Shown here one piece after another: positions 26,856-39,354 of a stretch of 64,000 nt of DNA. The stretch spans positions 627,905,501-627,969,500 of the forward strand of contig NC_092335.1 in assembly GCF_046630445.1 (NCBI RefSeq), in the 5' to 3' direction. How positions within the stretch are numbered: the stretch's first letter is position 1; every line of letters starts with the position of its first letter. This DNA comes from Rutidosis leptorrhynchoides (Eukaryota; Streptophyta; Magnoliopsida; Asterales; Asteraceae). Position numbers and translations under genes: made by a program. The notes beneath the pieces were generated by a model. It searched no databases. It was not told where the DNA came from and saw nothing but the letters and a program-made list of their open reading frames with translations.

Positions 26856-29365
26856 TTTTTTTTTTGAAAGGCAACAAATTTTATTGATCAACCAAATTGT
26901 ACAACTCTTTAATATATGCTAACTAAACAAGCCGTTAAGCCAACATACATCAAAAACTCACAAAAATTCACAAAAATTTACATAATAAAAGATTGAGGGT
27001 TGTGTAGCCAAGAATGCCAATCGAGGTGAAGTGACTTGCATCTTTTCCCAATCCACTCGAATGCTTTGAGTTGGATCTCACATAGTGCTACCGGGGTGGT
27101 CCAACATTTTTTATTAAAGACCATTTGGTTCCGGTTCCACCATATGAGATAACAACACGACCAAAGAACCGCTTGCCAAATCTTGGAGCCTAAAGCCGTC
27201 ATATTCCCGATTGAAGAACCTTGAAGAATCTCGCACAAACTAGCCGAAGAGAATACATTAAATCCCCACCATTTGAACACCTTTTCCCAAATTCCAAAGA
27301 CTTTTTGGCAAAAGAGCAAGGCATGATCAACCGATTCCACCTCGTCGTCACAAAGAGGGCAACGAACGGAGTGAAGATCGATCCCACGCTTATCTAGCTC
27401 TACCAAAGTGGGAATACGCTTTTTCCTTGACCTCCAAATGAAGATTTCAACTTTCTTTGGGATGAAATTATTTCTCAATGTTTCCACAATATTAGTACCA
27501 ACATTTAACACTTTCGAATCAATCAACCAAGAAAGACGCTTTGTAGTGAAGAAGCCATTATTCGAACCTTGCCATCGCCATGAGTCTTGTTTATCTTGAA
27601 CTAAAATACACGAGCTAAGGTCGCATAATAATGACGCGAGATCAGCCCCTGTTCGTCCTCTCGGTGTACGGACCCATTCCCAAAAGCCGCCCCATGTAGA
27701 ACCATTCCAAACCCATCTATCCGCAACCATAGCATTTGAATTTGATTCGAGTTTGTATAATCTCTTGTATTTGTCGCAAAGCTTCATCTCACCCACCCAT
27801 AAATCATGCCAAAAGGACGTGCCCGAGCCGTTACCAACCACTTTGACGAAGGAGTTTGAGAATGGGATTCCCGTCTCGTCAATCTTCGCACCTGCTTTAA
27901 TAATGTTCACCCAAGTAGAATTATGTGTAAATTTATTAAGAACGCCCAACCCACCCGATGACCCATATATGCTCGAAATAACTTTGACCCACAAAGAGGA
28001 AGTTTCGGTTTTAAACCTCCACCACCACTTGCCAATCAAAGCCAAATTTTTACTTTTCAAGGAACCCAAATTTAACCCACCCTCTCCATAAGGTAAAAGC
28101 ACCTCATCCCATTTTACCCAAGCAATTTTAGAAGTATTTCCCGACCCCCCCCCCCCCCCCCAAAAAAGATCGTCTCACACTTTCAAGTTTGTTTAACACA
28201 CATGGCGGGGCACGGTAGAGCGAGAAGAAGTACAACGGAAGGCTATTAAGCACCGATTTAACAAGAGTCGCACGACCACCAAAAGACACCAAACGCGCTT
28301 TCCAATCCGAAAGACGTTTATCAAATTTATCAATGACCGGCTTCCAACTACTCAACTTATTCATATTCGCACCAATTGGAAGACCGAGATAATTAAAGGG
28401 AACCGAGCCAATTTTGCAATTATAACACTTGGCCAAAAAAGCTATCTCATGTTGATCCACTCCTAACCCAAACAAACTACTTTTCCCATAATTGATCTTT
28501 AGACCCGACGTGAGCTCAAAACATTTTAAAAGTTTCATGAGGTTTCGAAAATTTTGAGGAGTCCACTCACCAAAGAAAATCGTATCGTCCGCATATTGAA
28601 GATGTGAGATGCAAACTTTATCTTTACCGACTTCAATACCTGAAAAAAGATTATGACTCACGGCCATCTTTGTTAGTGCATTAAGACCTTCGGCGGCAAT
28701 TATGAAAAGAAAAGGAGAAAGAGGATTTCCTTGACGAACACCACGTCCTAAATTGAATTCAAGAGTCGGGGAGCCATTAACAAGGATAGAGATTGTTGCG
28801 GAATTAAGACAAACAAGGATCCATTGTCGCCATTTTACCCCAAAACCCATGATACCCATTACCTCCATGAGAAATTCCCAACTTACACTATCGAAAGCTT
28901 TCTCGAAATCTACCTTAAAGATAAGGCATTTTGACTTTTTCCTCTTTACATAGTCTATAGTTTCATTTGCGATTAGAACCCCGTCCAAAATATTTCTACC
29001 CTTTATGAACGCACTTTGTTCGGACCCCACAAGAGAAGGTATTACCTTTCTAAGCCGATTTGAGAGTAACTTAGCAACAATCTTGTAGTAGCTCCCAATG
29101 AGACTAATAGGCCGATATTCATTCAAGGAAGTTGGATCCGTGACTTTTGGAATAAGTGTAATAAATGATGCATTACACCCCTTTGAGAACTCTCCTTTAT
29201 CCCAAAAACGTTGGATAGCATTAACCAAATCACCTTTAATTATATCCCAATATTTTTTGTATAAGCTTAAGTTGAAACCATTGGGACCCGGCGCTTTTGT
29301 ACCCCCACAATCTTTGATGGCTTCCCAAATTTCATTTTCACAAAAAGGTAACTTGCTCCCACCAA
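26856..29365 (-). pseudogene. 5'-truncated LINE (L1-type): reverse transcriptase and C-terminal zinc domain
   Basis: Minus-strand frames 29228-28128 and 28102-26978 are the RT and C-terminal parts of one ORF2. The RT has the QSAFIKGRNILD and YADDTIFFGEW motifs and is intact in frame. The second half contains the SFWHDLW motif and the C-X2-C...H...C region (CPLCDDEVESVDHALLFC) of the zf-RVT type. A 17-base C run (28145-28161) lies where the conserved FFWGG segment should be and shifts the frame. A T-run at 26856-26867 is the poly-A tail. Sequence upstream of about 29365 is unrelated, so endonuclease and ORF1 are missing. Confidence 0.85.
28145..28161. repeat. (C)17 homopolymer disrupting LINE coding frame
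   Basis: A G-run in the LINE sense at the Gly codons after FF/FL. It separates two frames that otherwise continue one protein. Confidence 0.9.
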
Positions 29366-29538
29366 ATCATTAAACCTGACGGCTTGGTTGATTGGAACTC
29401 CTTTAGGCTCATCTTGCATACTCATTCTGGCGGTCCCAAGTCCTGCATCCACCAAGAACATTTCTTCCTTCAAGCATTAAACTTCAGATGTCAATTTTTT
29501 TTTCCTTCTCTTCATTCTGTCACAATGGTACTAACATG

Positions 29539-29688
29539 ATGGCTGAGACTAGAGCTCTCAGAGATGGGTTCAAACTATGTTCTGATAAGGGCATCCAAGT
29601 GAATGACGTCGAACCTGATTCCAAAGTTATGGTGGACTCCATCCTTGGTCTTATATCCACTCCACCCCTTGACATGTGCTTTACTTGA
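29539..29688 (+). pseudogene. Fragment of RNase H-like domain
   Basis: The plus-strand frame MAETRALRDGFKLCSDKGIQ...VEPDSKVMVD resembles the middle of the RNase H-like (RVT_3) domain found downstream of plant LINE RTs: E in AETRAL, and D in the E-x-DS motif. Upstream frames do not continue it. It is a fossil fragment on the opposite strand to the adjacent LINE. Confidence 0.55.
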
Positions 29689-30062
29689 TCGACCCCCTAT
29701 CCTGCCACTTCAGCACCTTGTTATATTTGAGAAGATCATTACGAGCCCTCTCCTAGAATATTTTTTTATCATCTCGTTTTTCGTGGATTAGCATCTTGGG
29801 GTCCTTTGATGGGCATAAAGAAGTTGTCTTGATAGCATCAAACCAATAGAACAAGGGTTTCTAAACCAGAGGAGAGACAGAGAAAGAAGAGAAGCTTACT
29901 TTATTCTAGAAGCAGGAATAGCAATGTAGTCGGCTCATCGTGTGTTTAAAATATCCGCCCGAGAATAACATCCTCAAAAAGATTAGATACAAACAAATAA
30001 ATAGAAATATAGAAATGCTGGGTGAGAATTTACAAACGACGAGTAAATTTTGTTGAACCATT

Positions 30063-30064
<2 letters not shown>
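29689..30064. other. No supported feature
   Basis: Mixed sequence without long ORFs. Confidence 0.4.

Positions 30065-30115
<51 letters not shown>
30065..30115. repeat. (TA)n microsatellite
   Basis: A TA tract of about 50 bases. Confidence 0.95.
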
Positions 30116-30119
<4 letters not shown>

Positions 30120-30894
30120 GTAAGCGAGGAAACCCTTCTATGAACGAGCACATTGGCTCCCCCATAGAAGGTAAAACATCGGGTAATCAAGCCCCACGAG
30201 ACCTGGTAGCGGGTGAATTGCGTATTATGTGCACCCTCTAGTCACACTCATTTTTTGAACAATTATATTACTTGTCAAACAGTTATATTATTTTATTTAT
30301 TCAAACAATTATATTCTTTTATTTATTCATTTAAAAGATTAGTACATTGATTTTTTACAACATTCATATAGTTCATACAAAACAATTATCAGAAAAACTT
30401 TTTCCGTTCAATACTAATTTTAATCAGAACCTTTGAATAATTCATTTCAATACTAAGTTCAATCATAACATTTAAATAATTCATAATTTGAATAATTCGT
30501 AATTTAAGTAATTTAGTGCTTAATCATTTTGTTTTAACTCATCCTAAAATTAGTATGCATCTAATAGAAGCCAATTTCACTAAAGCATCATGAACAAATA
30601 AGAGGATTTGTGTTGATTCTTCTCGTTTTAACTTGTTACATAAATAGCTTATTGCAAATTTTACGACACACAAACACATACAACTTATACTACGAGGGCC
30701 TCTCCTTCCTCTACTCATCTCCGAAATAGCTTTCACTATCCTCACTTGGTGTAAAATTAGCCGTTATATAAAATGTTCACAAGTTTTTTGGCTAAATATG
30801 TGCACATATTAACGAATAAGATAAGTTCGATTTTATACTTAAACATATTTACTTTAGCCTTAGATCTAATTTATTTTTCACATTTGTATGAACC
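30116..30894. other. AT-rich spacer with one inverted repeat
   Basis: CCTTCTATG (30134-30142) pairs with CATAGAAGG (30163-30171) across a 20-base loop. Otherwise there are only short ORFs. Confidence 0.4.
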
Positions 30895-31288
30895 TTTTTT
30901 TTTTTTTTTTTTAAAGCAAAAGTAATTATTATTATAACCCGGAATATAGCATTACATCCCCTACACACATCTATACAATATTATAAACATAAACATGAAT
31001 CGGAAGAAGGAGGATTCTAATCTAAGTGAAAATAATCAGGAGCATCGTAGACTAATCAACGCCATGAGGGAACGAACATGAGAAATCAAGCAGGGAAGGA
31101 GGAGACAAACCGTGCCGATCAAGCGGCGACAAAGTTGACGGACAACCAACCCATTTAATCTAACCCTCATGAGCCAATTAGAAACTACCAGACTACCAAA
31201 TTAATCAAGATGACGTATTAACCAATGCCCGTGCGGTTTGTAGACGAAACCGCATAAGATGAAGGGTTGATGAGCCATTGATGCCATT

Positions 31289-34200
31289 CTATTGGGGATT
31301 TTTTCGCGCTCGGTTTGAGATCCAACTAAAACTTTGCGTTTGAATTTCTGAAATGATCCAAGCGGGATTCCATTCTTTTCTTGTGAAGACTTTTAGATTC
31401 CTATGTTTCCATATGATGTAGCAAGTAATCCATTTTGTAGCTTGCCATAGAGAGGAACCAATGGAAGTATATGAGAGACCTTGGTCGGGGATGATGGCAT
31501 CGTTGATGTTGGATATTGGTGTGTTAATTTGATTCCACCAGTCTAGTATTTGTAGCCAAATTGAGGTCACTTTGTGGCAATTAATCAGGGCATGATCAAT
31601 GGTTTCAGTATGTTGATCGCATAAAGGGCATAGGATGGTGTGTAAGTCGATTCCTTTTTTGTCGAGTTCGCATCTAACCGGGATTTTTTGTTGGATGACT
31701 CTCCATGAGAATATGAAGACCTTTTGAGGGACAAATTTATTGCGAGGTAGTGTTATACTTTTTGAGTGAACGCCAAATTTTAATGCATTAATCAATTTTG
31801 ACATTGTTGATGTTGTGAAAGTGCCGGATGAGTCCAGAGTGAATTTCCATGAGTCGGGGCGGTCGTAGAGGCTTACGGATGAAATAAGGTTATTGAGTTC
31901 CGTAAGATCATCTATTGCACGACCACTCGGTGACCGGGACCAATTCCAATTTCCAAGCGAGGTGGAGTTGACATTCGAGATTATTTCGGCGAGAGTTGCA
32001 TCTTTGTGGGATTCCAGCATGAATAATCTATGAAAAACAAGTTTGAGGCATTCAGAACCAATCCATATGTCGTGCCAAAAACTGACGGATGTGCCGTTGC
32101 CAATACTCTTTGAGATCGAGGAAGAGAAGGAAGAGCCTAAGTTATCCGCAACTTTTCCAGCTTTAATAATCTCTTTCCATATGGTGCGACCTAAAATGTT
32201 CCTGCATACAACATTAGAGTCCAACCCCCCTCCCCCCCCCCCCCCCCCCCGGACCCGTAAATGCTTTTGATGATTTTTACCCATAGAGCGTTGTTTTCGT
32301 TTCTAAAACGCCACCACCATTTACATAGTAGTGATATGTTTTTAGCAAAAAGGAACCCGATATTTAAACCACCATTTTCGTATGGTAAAATAATTTGGTT
32401 CCATTTAATCCAGTTGATTTTATTATCATTCGAGGAACCTCCCCAGAAAAATTTCCGTCGTTTAGATTCAAGTACATTAAGGATAGCGGTTGGTGCATGG
32501 AATAAGCAGAAGTAATACAGTGGGATGCTGGTTAAGATGGATTTAATGATCGTGAGACGCCCCTCGAAAGATATTGATTTCGCAGCCCAATCTGATAGTC
32601 TTGTGTCGAATTTTTCGACAATCGGTTGCCAAGAGGAGGCGTGTGAGGTGGGAACACCAATAGGGAGACCGAGATAAGTAAATGGAGTAGAGCTCGCAGA
32701 GCAGTTTATGTAACTGGCCATTAGCTCTGTTTCAATAGGGGATGTGCCAATACCGTAGAGTCTGCTTTTGAGGAAATTGACTTTGAGACCAGAAATTTTT
32801 TCGAAGCATTTTAGGAGTTTAGAGATATATTTTGCGTTTCTTTTGTTCCATTCGCCGAAAAAAATTGTGTCATCTGCGTATTGGAGGTGAGTAATTATGA
32901 GATTGTCGTGACCGATTTTTAATCCTTGTAATTGACCATTAGTTAGTGCTCTTTTGGTAAGTATGTTGAGACCTTCAGCGATGATGATGAAAAGGAAGGG
33001 CGAAATGGGATCACCTTGGCGAATTCCCCTTCCGGGAATAAATTCTTTTGTGGGTGAGCCGTTGATCAGTATGGAGATAGAAGAAGAGGTGAGACATGCT
33101 CGAATGAAGCTAATCCATTTTGGACCAAATCCCATGAATTGCATGGTTTTAAATAAAAATTCCCATTCAATGCAGTCAAAAGCCTTTTCGAAGTCGACTT
33201 TAAAGATTAATCCTTTTTGTTTTTTACGTTTTAGTTCGTCTATTATCTCATTTGCGATTAATACACTATCGAGGATGTTGCGACCTTTGAGGAAGGCGGT
33301 TTGTTCAGATCCTATGACTTTGTGTATGACTTTGGCAAGACGATTGGAGAGAATTTTGGTGAGAATTTTGTAGTAGCTACCTATTAGACAGATCGGACCG
33401 TATTCATTAAGGCCGATAGGGTTGGGTTTTTTCGGGATTAAGGTGAAGAAAGACGCGTTACAACCTTTGGAGATTTTCGAATTGGCCCAGAACCATTTGA
33501 GAGATTTAAGAAGGTCATCTTTTGTTAAGTCCCAATATTTTTTAAAGAACTTCATATTGAAGCCGTCCGGGCCAGGTGTTTTGGAGCTGTCGCAATTGCT
33601 TAGGGCGTCCCAAATTTCTTTTTCGCTAAATTCGGCTTCAAGGAGTTGGTTATCTAAAGAAGTGATGTATTCAAGATGTGGGATGTTATCGAAGGGGCAT
33701 TCGTCTCGGAGATGTTTGGATTGGAAGATGTTATTAAAGTATGTGTAAGCTTCGAGTTTTATTAGATTGGTATCTTCAGTCCAAGTACCATTTACAGATA
33801 AACCGTGGATGTTGTTTTTACTTGTTCTTCGTTTAATATAATTATGGAAATATTTGGAGTTTTCGTCGCCCTCGAGTGCCCATTTTATCCGTGATTTTTG
33901 TTTAAGCATGTTAGATTTCTTTTTTTCTTTATTAGTGTGTAGCATTTTAACTTCAATCCATTTTTGTTTTTCTGATTCGGAGAGTGGTCTGTTTTCAGCA
34001 ATTTGTTCCCAATTATTACATTCGGTAAGATGATCTTGGATTTGTGAGTCTATGTTATCAAGTTGGGTGCTAAGTTTTTTAAGTTCCATTTTAACGTTTT
34101 TTAGTTTATTACGAAAGATGCAGTCGGGTCTATTACCAGAAGTTGGGATCGACCAAGCCTTTTCAATTACGGTGGCGGCGTCTTTAAGGTCCAGCCATGT

Positions 34201-35004
34201 GTCAAACACCCGTATAGGTTTAGGTCCGGAGTCAAGAAGGTTATTTCTTAGGATGATAGGACAGTGATCGGAGAGATCACGATCAAGAGTTTTGGAGGAG
34301 ATGTTAGGCCAGATAATAAAAATGCTATCGGAGATTAGAAATCGATCAAGTTTACTAAATTTCATTGTCTTTTCACAAATCCTAGTAAACCTTTTACTAC
34401 CTAGTGGGAGATCAATTAAACCATGGCTGTTAATGAAATTATTAAAGCTGTCCGCCCAGTGTTGATTGTATTCCGAATTCATGAGTTCTGTTTTATTTCT
34501 GACTTCATTAAAGTTGCCAAAAATGATGTGAGGAATGTTGAGAGAATTAACGAGGGATGAAAGTTCGTTCCATAATCTTCTTTTTTTCGAGTTGGAGTGG
34601 GGACCATAGACATTATTGAGAGCAATCTCGGAATCATAACCCGCCCATGTACCGCGAATTGCGAGGAAGAATTCACCCTCAATTGCATAATTAAACGAAA
34701 AGATGTTGGTATCCCAAATGGTTAGGATACCACCGGAAGCACCAACCGAGTCCTTTTGTACGAATTTGAAGTCGGGATTTCCCCAGAAAGATTCTATGAT
34801 ATTATCACGTGTTAGTCCACATTTGGTTTCTTGGAGTCCTAAAATAGAAGGTTTTTCTTTATTGCAAATACGTTTAAGCCAACTTATTTTACCCGTTTGC
34901 CCAATACCCCGAATATTTAAAGAAATCGTACACATTAAAAAACTTACAGAAAGCGATGCAACGAGGAGTGGGATCATTGGATGTTTCGCCGGATCCCGAT
35001 ACAT
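31289..35004 (-). pseudogene. LINE ORF2: endonuclease, reverse transcriptase, zinc domain
   Basis: ORF2 cuts the target and reverse-transcribes the LINE RNA. The frame starting at 35004 (a likelier start is the Met at residue 24, MCTISLNIRGIG) has an AP-type endonuclease: N30, QETK (58-61), GNFN (163-166) and SDHCPI (245-250). An RT follows with YADD at 709-712. Within a C6-T-C19 stretch (32225-32250) at the Gly-rich site after IYGS the frame shifts, and the remainder continues at 32284-31289 with the SFWHDIW motif and the C-X2-C...H zinc region. The conserved GDFN Asp is Asn here (GAC to AAC), and the normal EYRPISL reads EYGPICL. The protein is therefore probably inactive. It overlaps the end of ORF1 by 31 bases. 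Confidence 0.85.
32225..32250. repeat. Poly-C tract (C6-T-C19) disrupting LINE ORF2
   Basis: In ORF2 sense this encodes Gly. The frames on its two sides differ, so its length change breaks the ORF. Confidence 0.9.
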
Positions 35005-37537
35005 TTCCCGAACTCATTTGTGTCCAAACTGTTGCTGGTATTAGAACCTGATTTGTTATTATTCTTGTTACGTGCCGCATCATTAATAGAACCTCTAGAA
35101 TAGCAAGGTGCGTTACCGCCCGCAAGAGATGAAAGTTTGTTTCGTTTGGCCAATTGTGAAATTCTGAGTTTTTGGCCACTTCTCGCAAGGTGTTTAATAT
35201 ACATCATGTTGGATCGTGGTCTTTTTTTCTCTAGGTGTTGGGAGGTGCTGGAAGTTGTTTTGGATGAGTCGTCTCTACGTATCTTTTTAAAGGATTGTGA
35301 TGTGATTTTGGAGTTAAGTATAGGGTTGTTGCCGGTGTTGGGGTATTTTTTCTTTTTGACCTTGGTATTACCTGAAAAAAGTAAAGCGTTGAGGTCGAAA
35401 GGGTCGGAGTTGGTTTGTTGAGTGTCATTTGGAGCAGGCATAAAGTTTAACGGGGAATTTGGTTGTGGGGATAAAGGATTTTTGGTGGGTTCGACTATAT
35501 TTGGAAGGTGATCAGAAGGGGTATCGTGGGAATCAACATCAATGTTGGGAGTAGACAGGTCAACATTCACGTGGGTAGGCTTTGGTAAATTGTTATCAAC
35601 ATTATAGTGGTCTGGTGGGTTGTGGGGTTCAACAGCGTGCGTATCACATGGTAATTTGTTATCAACGTTAAAGTGGTCTGATGGGTTGTGGGAATCACAA
35701 GTATGTGTATCACTAGGCAAGGATTCAACCATATTTGATGGGCTTGGGCTATTAGAAACGGGCTCGTAAACAGTGAACATGGGAATAGGGGGTGGTTCAT
35801 CATTAACATTATCATTTGATGGGCTAGAGGACTTGGGACTATAAACTAATCCTGGTGAGTTATGGGGTTGTGGGGTGGGAGTATCATAGCAATTAATAGA
35901 CTTTGATAAATTATGGGACTGTTGAGACCGATTAACCCCATTATTCGAAAGGTGAATTGTTTCCATACGTTTAGAAGAGTTAGGTGAGTTGTGGTTTTCG
36001 GAAGGGATGTCAAGGTGTGGTTTGCCTGAGGTGTGATTGTTTGTCTCGTTAACCAAATCAATGTTACCTTCAACAAAGTTTTCACAGTCTAAATGCGATT
36101 CTTCATCAGAGATTTGATCATCTGAGCTAATGTCATCATCCCAATTAGATGAAATATCAATATCACCATATATGTTAAACATTGAGAAGTTTTGAACTTC
36201 GGTGATGTAAACCAAGGATTGATTAGTGTCCCCGGGATTGATTAAGGCTTGGCCATTTATCGGTGAAAAATTATGTGTTTTGATGATGACCGAGCCATAA
36301 GATAAGTCTTGATTATTTTCGTTGGTAATCGAACAATTGAACGTATCGACAACCTCACCCCAGTTTGAAGCGATGTCATTGAATGTAGTTTCTAACCAAC
36401 AAGTTATAGCAACCCAAGGATATTAACATATGCGAGTCTACCGGAGGTTTTGTACACTTCGGGGTCTCATGGGTTGATATCTTCTAACCATTTCCATAAA
36501 GGGTGCTCCGAATTGTTTATCAAGTCAAGGGCCGGGTTGGATTCCTCAAATATGAGCATTATGTCACGGCCGCCTAAATACTTTATAGAAAAACCGCTAA
36601 GATTTTCTCTTTCACAAATTTCACTAAAATACTCAAGGTATTCAAGGTCTTTTACTTTAGTAATAACGGCTTGACCTAAGATTTGAATAAGTTCATCATT
36701 AGATTTTACCTTAACCGTATGAAGATAGTTGTTTGTGGCCGGTCGATTGAGGAATGCATCTTTGAAATTCCTGCCATCGGTCGTTGAGAAGGTGGCCGTA
36801 TTTGCGAAATAACCATTGCCCGATTTGGTCGAATTCTGAGTTGTATCTTTCGACTTAACCTCAATGTCACGAGCCTTATACACCTTAAGTAAGTAGTCAC
36901 CTGCAACAATGAGACTAAGTCTCCTAGCAAGGGAATCCTTGTGATATTCAGGGACATCAAGGAAACGATCGAAACCAAATTTTCTTCCACTTTTTAAAGT
37001 CTTTCTAGGGATATAGACCTCATGAATATTGCCATATTTTTTGAAAATATACCAGAAATCGAAAGAACGCCAGTCATCAGGGAAGTTGTGGAAAAGATGA
37101 GAGGTGATTCTCTTTTTATCAATTGGGTCAGGTGATGCCTTATTATCTGTAACACGAGCCTTCTCTGATTCAGTAATGGGGAATCCGAAACGTTTTACAA
37201 GTTTGATGTTGTGTTCTCGATGTCTGAAATTCTTATAGATCTGTTGGGATGAAGACTTTAATCTAGTGTTTGTAGGGTTAGGATGAGGAGTCTGTCGGTT
37301 GTTATTAGTGGTATTGTTTTTCATGGGATTAAGGTTAGGGTTACTAGGTGACGATTGGCAATTGTTACGATCGACCTGAACCCAAATTCCTTCATTGATC
37401 GGACGGTAAGAGATGTTTTGATTATCAGCGTAGATATAAGATTTAGATCGATTCTTTGCTGACTGTGAAATAGGGGTGAATGGGGAGAGTGGTATGAACT
37501 TAGTCACACAAAGTTCTTTATAGTTTAATATTTCCAA
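34974..37537 (-). pseudogene. LINE ORF1 with RNA-recognition motif
   Basis: ORF1 proteins of plant L1 LINEs bind the element RNA. The frame 37537-36467 (356 codons) has an N-terminal polar region and an RRM near residues 140-220: RNP2-like SHLFHNFP and RNP1-like GRKFGFDRFL. It ends at a TGA where the sequence seems to call for Trp. A further one-base shift near 36420 leads into coding sequence that joins the open frame 36215-34974. That frame is rich in Ser, Pro, Asn and His with several near-repeats (HNPxDHxNVDN), and it ends in a basic region. Two lesions therefore separate the halves of one ~850-residue protein. Confidence 0.75.
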
Positions 37538-37728
37538 AGTTTTGTAGTAGTAATTTTTATGGGTTTTGTTTGAACTTTTTAATTTGAGTTTACGTTTGGT
37601 TAACGTACCGCTCGAATTTGTTGGTGGAAAGAATATTTTTTACATCCCTTTCAATTACGCACGTTATAGTTAGTTGGAGAAGGGGACCACCATATTTCAT
37701 ATTCATAAATTCATAGATACAATAATAA

Positions 37729-38348
37729 CTAGTCCGGATCCGGCCAGCGCGATGCGGCGGGGGCTTTCGGCCTGTTTATTCATATTTAACGTAGCGTTGT
37801 GTATTTACAGTGGGGAAACGGCCCATGTCTTAAGCGCCGTCTTAGATGTCGTTGTCTTAAGCGTTTTTTAAAAAGTGTCCATTTCGAACGTAGTTAGTTT
37901 CGTTTTGTTCATAAAAAATTTTCGAGTGTACGGTGCTGTCGGAAAAATTTAACCTGCGGCGAACAGAAAAATACGGGTTGTCGTTGTGTTAAACGTTTTT
38001 TAAAAAGTGTCTGTTTTGCGTATAGTTAGTCCCGTTGGGTTCGTGAGACTTTCGAGTTGAACGGTGGTCTCGGAAAAATTTAACTCGCACTGAGCGAGAA
38101 GATAGGGCCCGTTATAAATCCGAGGGAGTTAGTTTATTTCATTTTAATAAAATTATATGTTTACATATTCTACTCTTGGAAAAGTGTAAACCTGAGGGGT
38201 TGTTGTGTAAATTGAACCGAAGTTGAGGGATCAATTGTAGTGTGAACCAAACTCAAAACTACAATCGGAAACAACTGAAACTACACAATTGGCCATGAAG
38301 GAAACAACTGAAACTACACAATTGGCCATGACTTTTAGTATATAAGGG
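37729..38348 (-). mobile_element. Helitron-like non-autonomous element, copy 2
   Basis: It is collinear with 24447-25142: the same CTAG end with GC-rich hairpin, and the same TTATATACTAAAAG other end. It lacks the internal ~105-bp doubling but has a short 3'-side duplication (ACAACTGAAACTACACAATT, near 38270 and 38305). It is inserted just upstream of the 5' end of the large LINE. Confidence 0.5.
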
Positions 38349-38570
38349 TTAATTCATTGTTATGCTTACCCTATTTTGACCTTAATTTTATCAATTATAA
38401 ATAACTAACAATAATTGGACTAAACTACTAGGAATAAGTACCCGTTTAATCGCGGATCGCAAAATTTTTAATTCGCGATTTCAAATTGCTTATGCACCAC
38501 CTTAAAATAGTGTACTCAAATTTAAATAAATGACAATGCAAGTTCGATATGCAAAGACTTACAAGTGTCT
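38349..38570. other. Spacer, no supported feature
   Basis: AT-rich with no ORF. Confidence 0.4.
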
Positions 38571-39354
38571 TTCTTAACATCCTTTGAGAAGACAATTGGA
38601 GACGGTACTTCTACTTCCTTTTGGGACGAAGTTTGGGTTGGTAGCAGCAGCTTTCGAGTTCTTTTCCCAGACTGTTTCGGCTTGAAAGTAGACCCAATGT
38701 TTCTGTCAGCGAGCGATTAACATGGACGGTTACTGATGCGGCAAACCTTGGCGATATCGGTGCATTTTCATGGGATTGGATTACAGAACTAACATGTAGA
38801 ACCAACAATGAATTACAGGATCTAGTTCAGCTCATCGAAAATACAGTTTTGAATCATTCGGAATCGGAGAATTGGATATGGAGGCTTTCGTCATGCGGTA
38901 AATTCACGGTTCAAAAATTATCTTCTCTTACAACCAAATTTTGTTGAATTGTAATAATCAAGTGGTAGATGGAACGTGTCGTATCCTCTCATTCTAAAAA
39001 AAGTCGAGTTATTTGTATGGTGTGCTCTAAAAAACAGATTGCCCGTAAAATTGAGTTGGATAAAAGAGGAATCAGTATTCACAACGTTCGGTGCCCACTT
39101 TATGATGACGAATTAGAATCGGTTGTTCATCCACTAATCTTTTGTAGTCATGCACAAATGGTATGGAATAGTGTCTTCAAATGGTGGAATCGTGTAACCT
39201 TTAATAACCTCTCAATTACCGAGCTTCTTAAAGATAATCCATCCGGGGGTTCTTCTATTTGCAAGCGGTGATTTGGGTAAGTGCGTACTTAATTTGGAAG
39301 AATCGGAACAATATGGCCTTCCAAGGAAAGTCATGGAATGCTCCGGTAGCTCTT
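38571..39354 (+). pseudogene. LINE ORF2 C-terminal fragment, left part (split by element A)
   Basis: Plus-strand sequence begins with TIGDGTSTSFWDEVW and continues through the zinc region (CPLYDDELESVVHPLIFC, second Cys of the pair changed to Tyr) and the WKNRNNMAF motif. Stops and frame changes occur near 38945 and 39270. The coding sequence stops at ...GCTCTT (39354), where LTR A begins, and resumes at 63736 after the nested elements. Confidence 0.8.
39350..39354. repeat. Left target-site duplication of A (CTCTT)
   Basis: Identical to 63736-63740. Together they bracket the nested block 39355-63735. Confidence 0.85.

Larger units (their letters stand above)
30895..37640 (-). mobile_element. 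Near full-length L1-type LINE
   Basis: The poly-A tail is the T-run at about 30895-30913. ORF2 is at 31289-35004 and ORF1 at 34974-37537, with about 100 bases of 5' leader. This is the only LINE in the window with both ORFs. Target duplications were not identified with confidence. Confidence 0.8.

Noticed and set aside
29267..29473. Minus-strand ORF joined to the 5' end of the truncated LINE
   Set aside because: The frame crosses the LINE truncation point. The upstream half (LVDAGLGTARMSMQDEP) was not recognised and has no supporting context.
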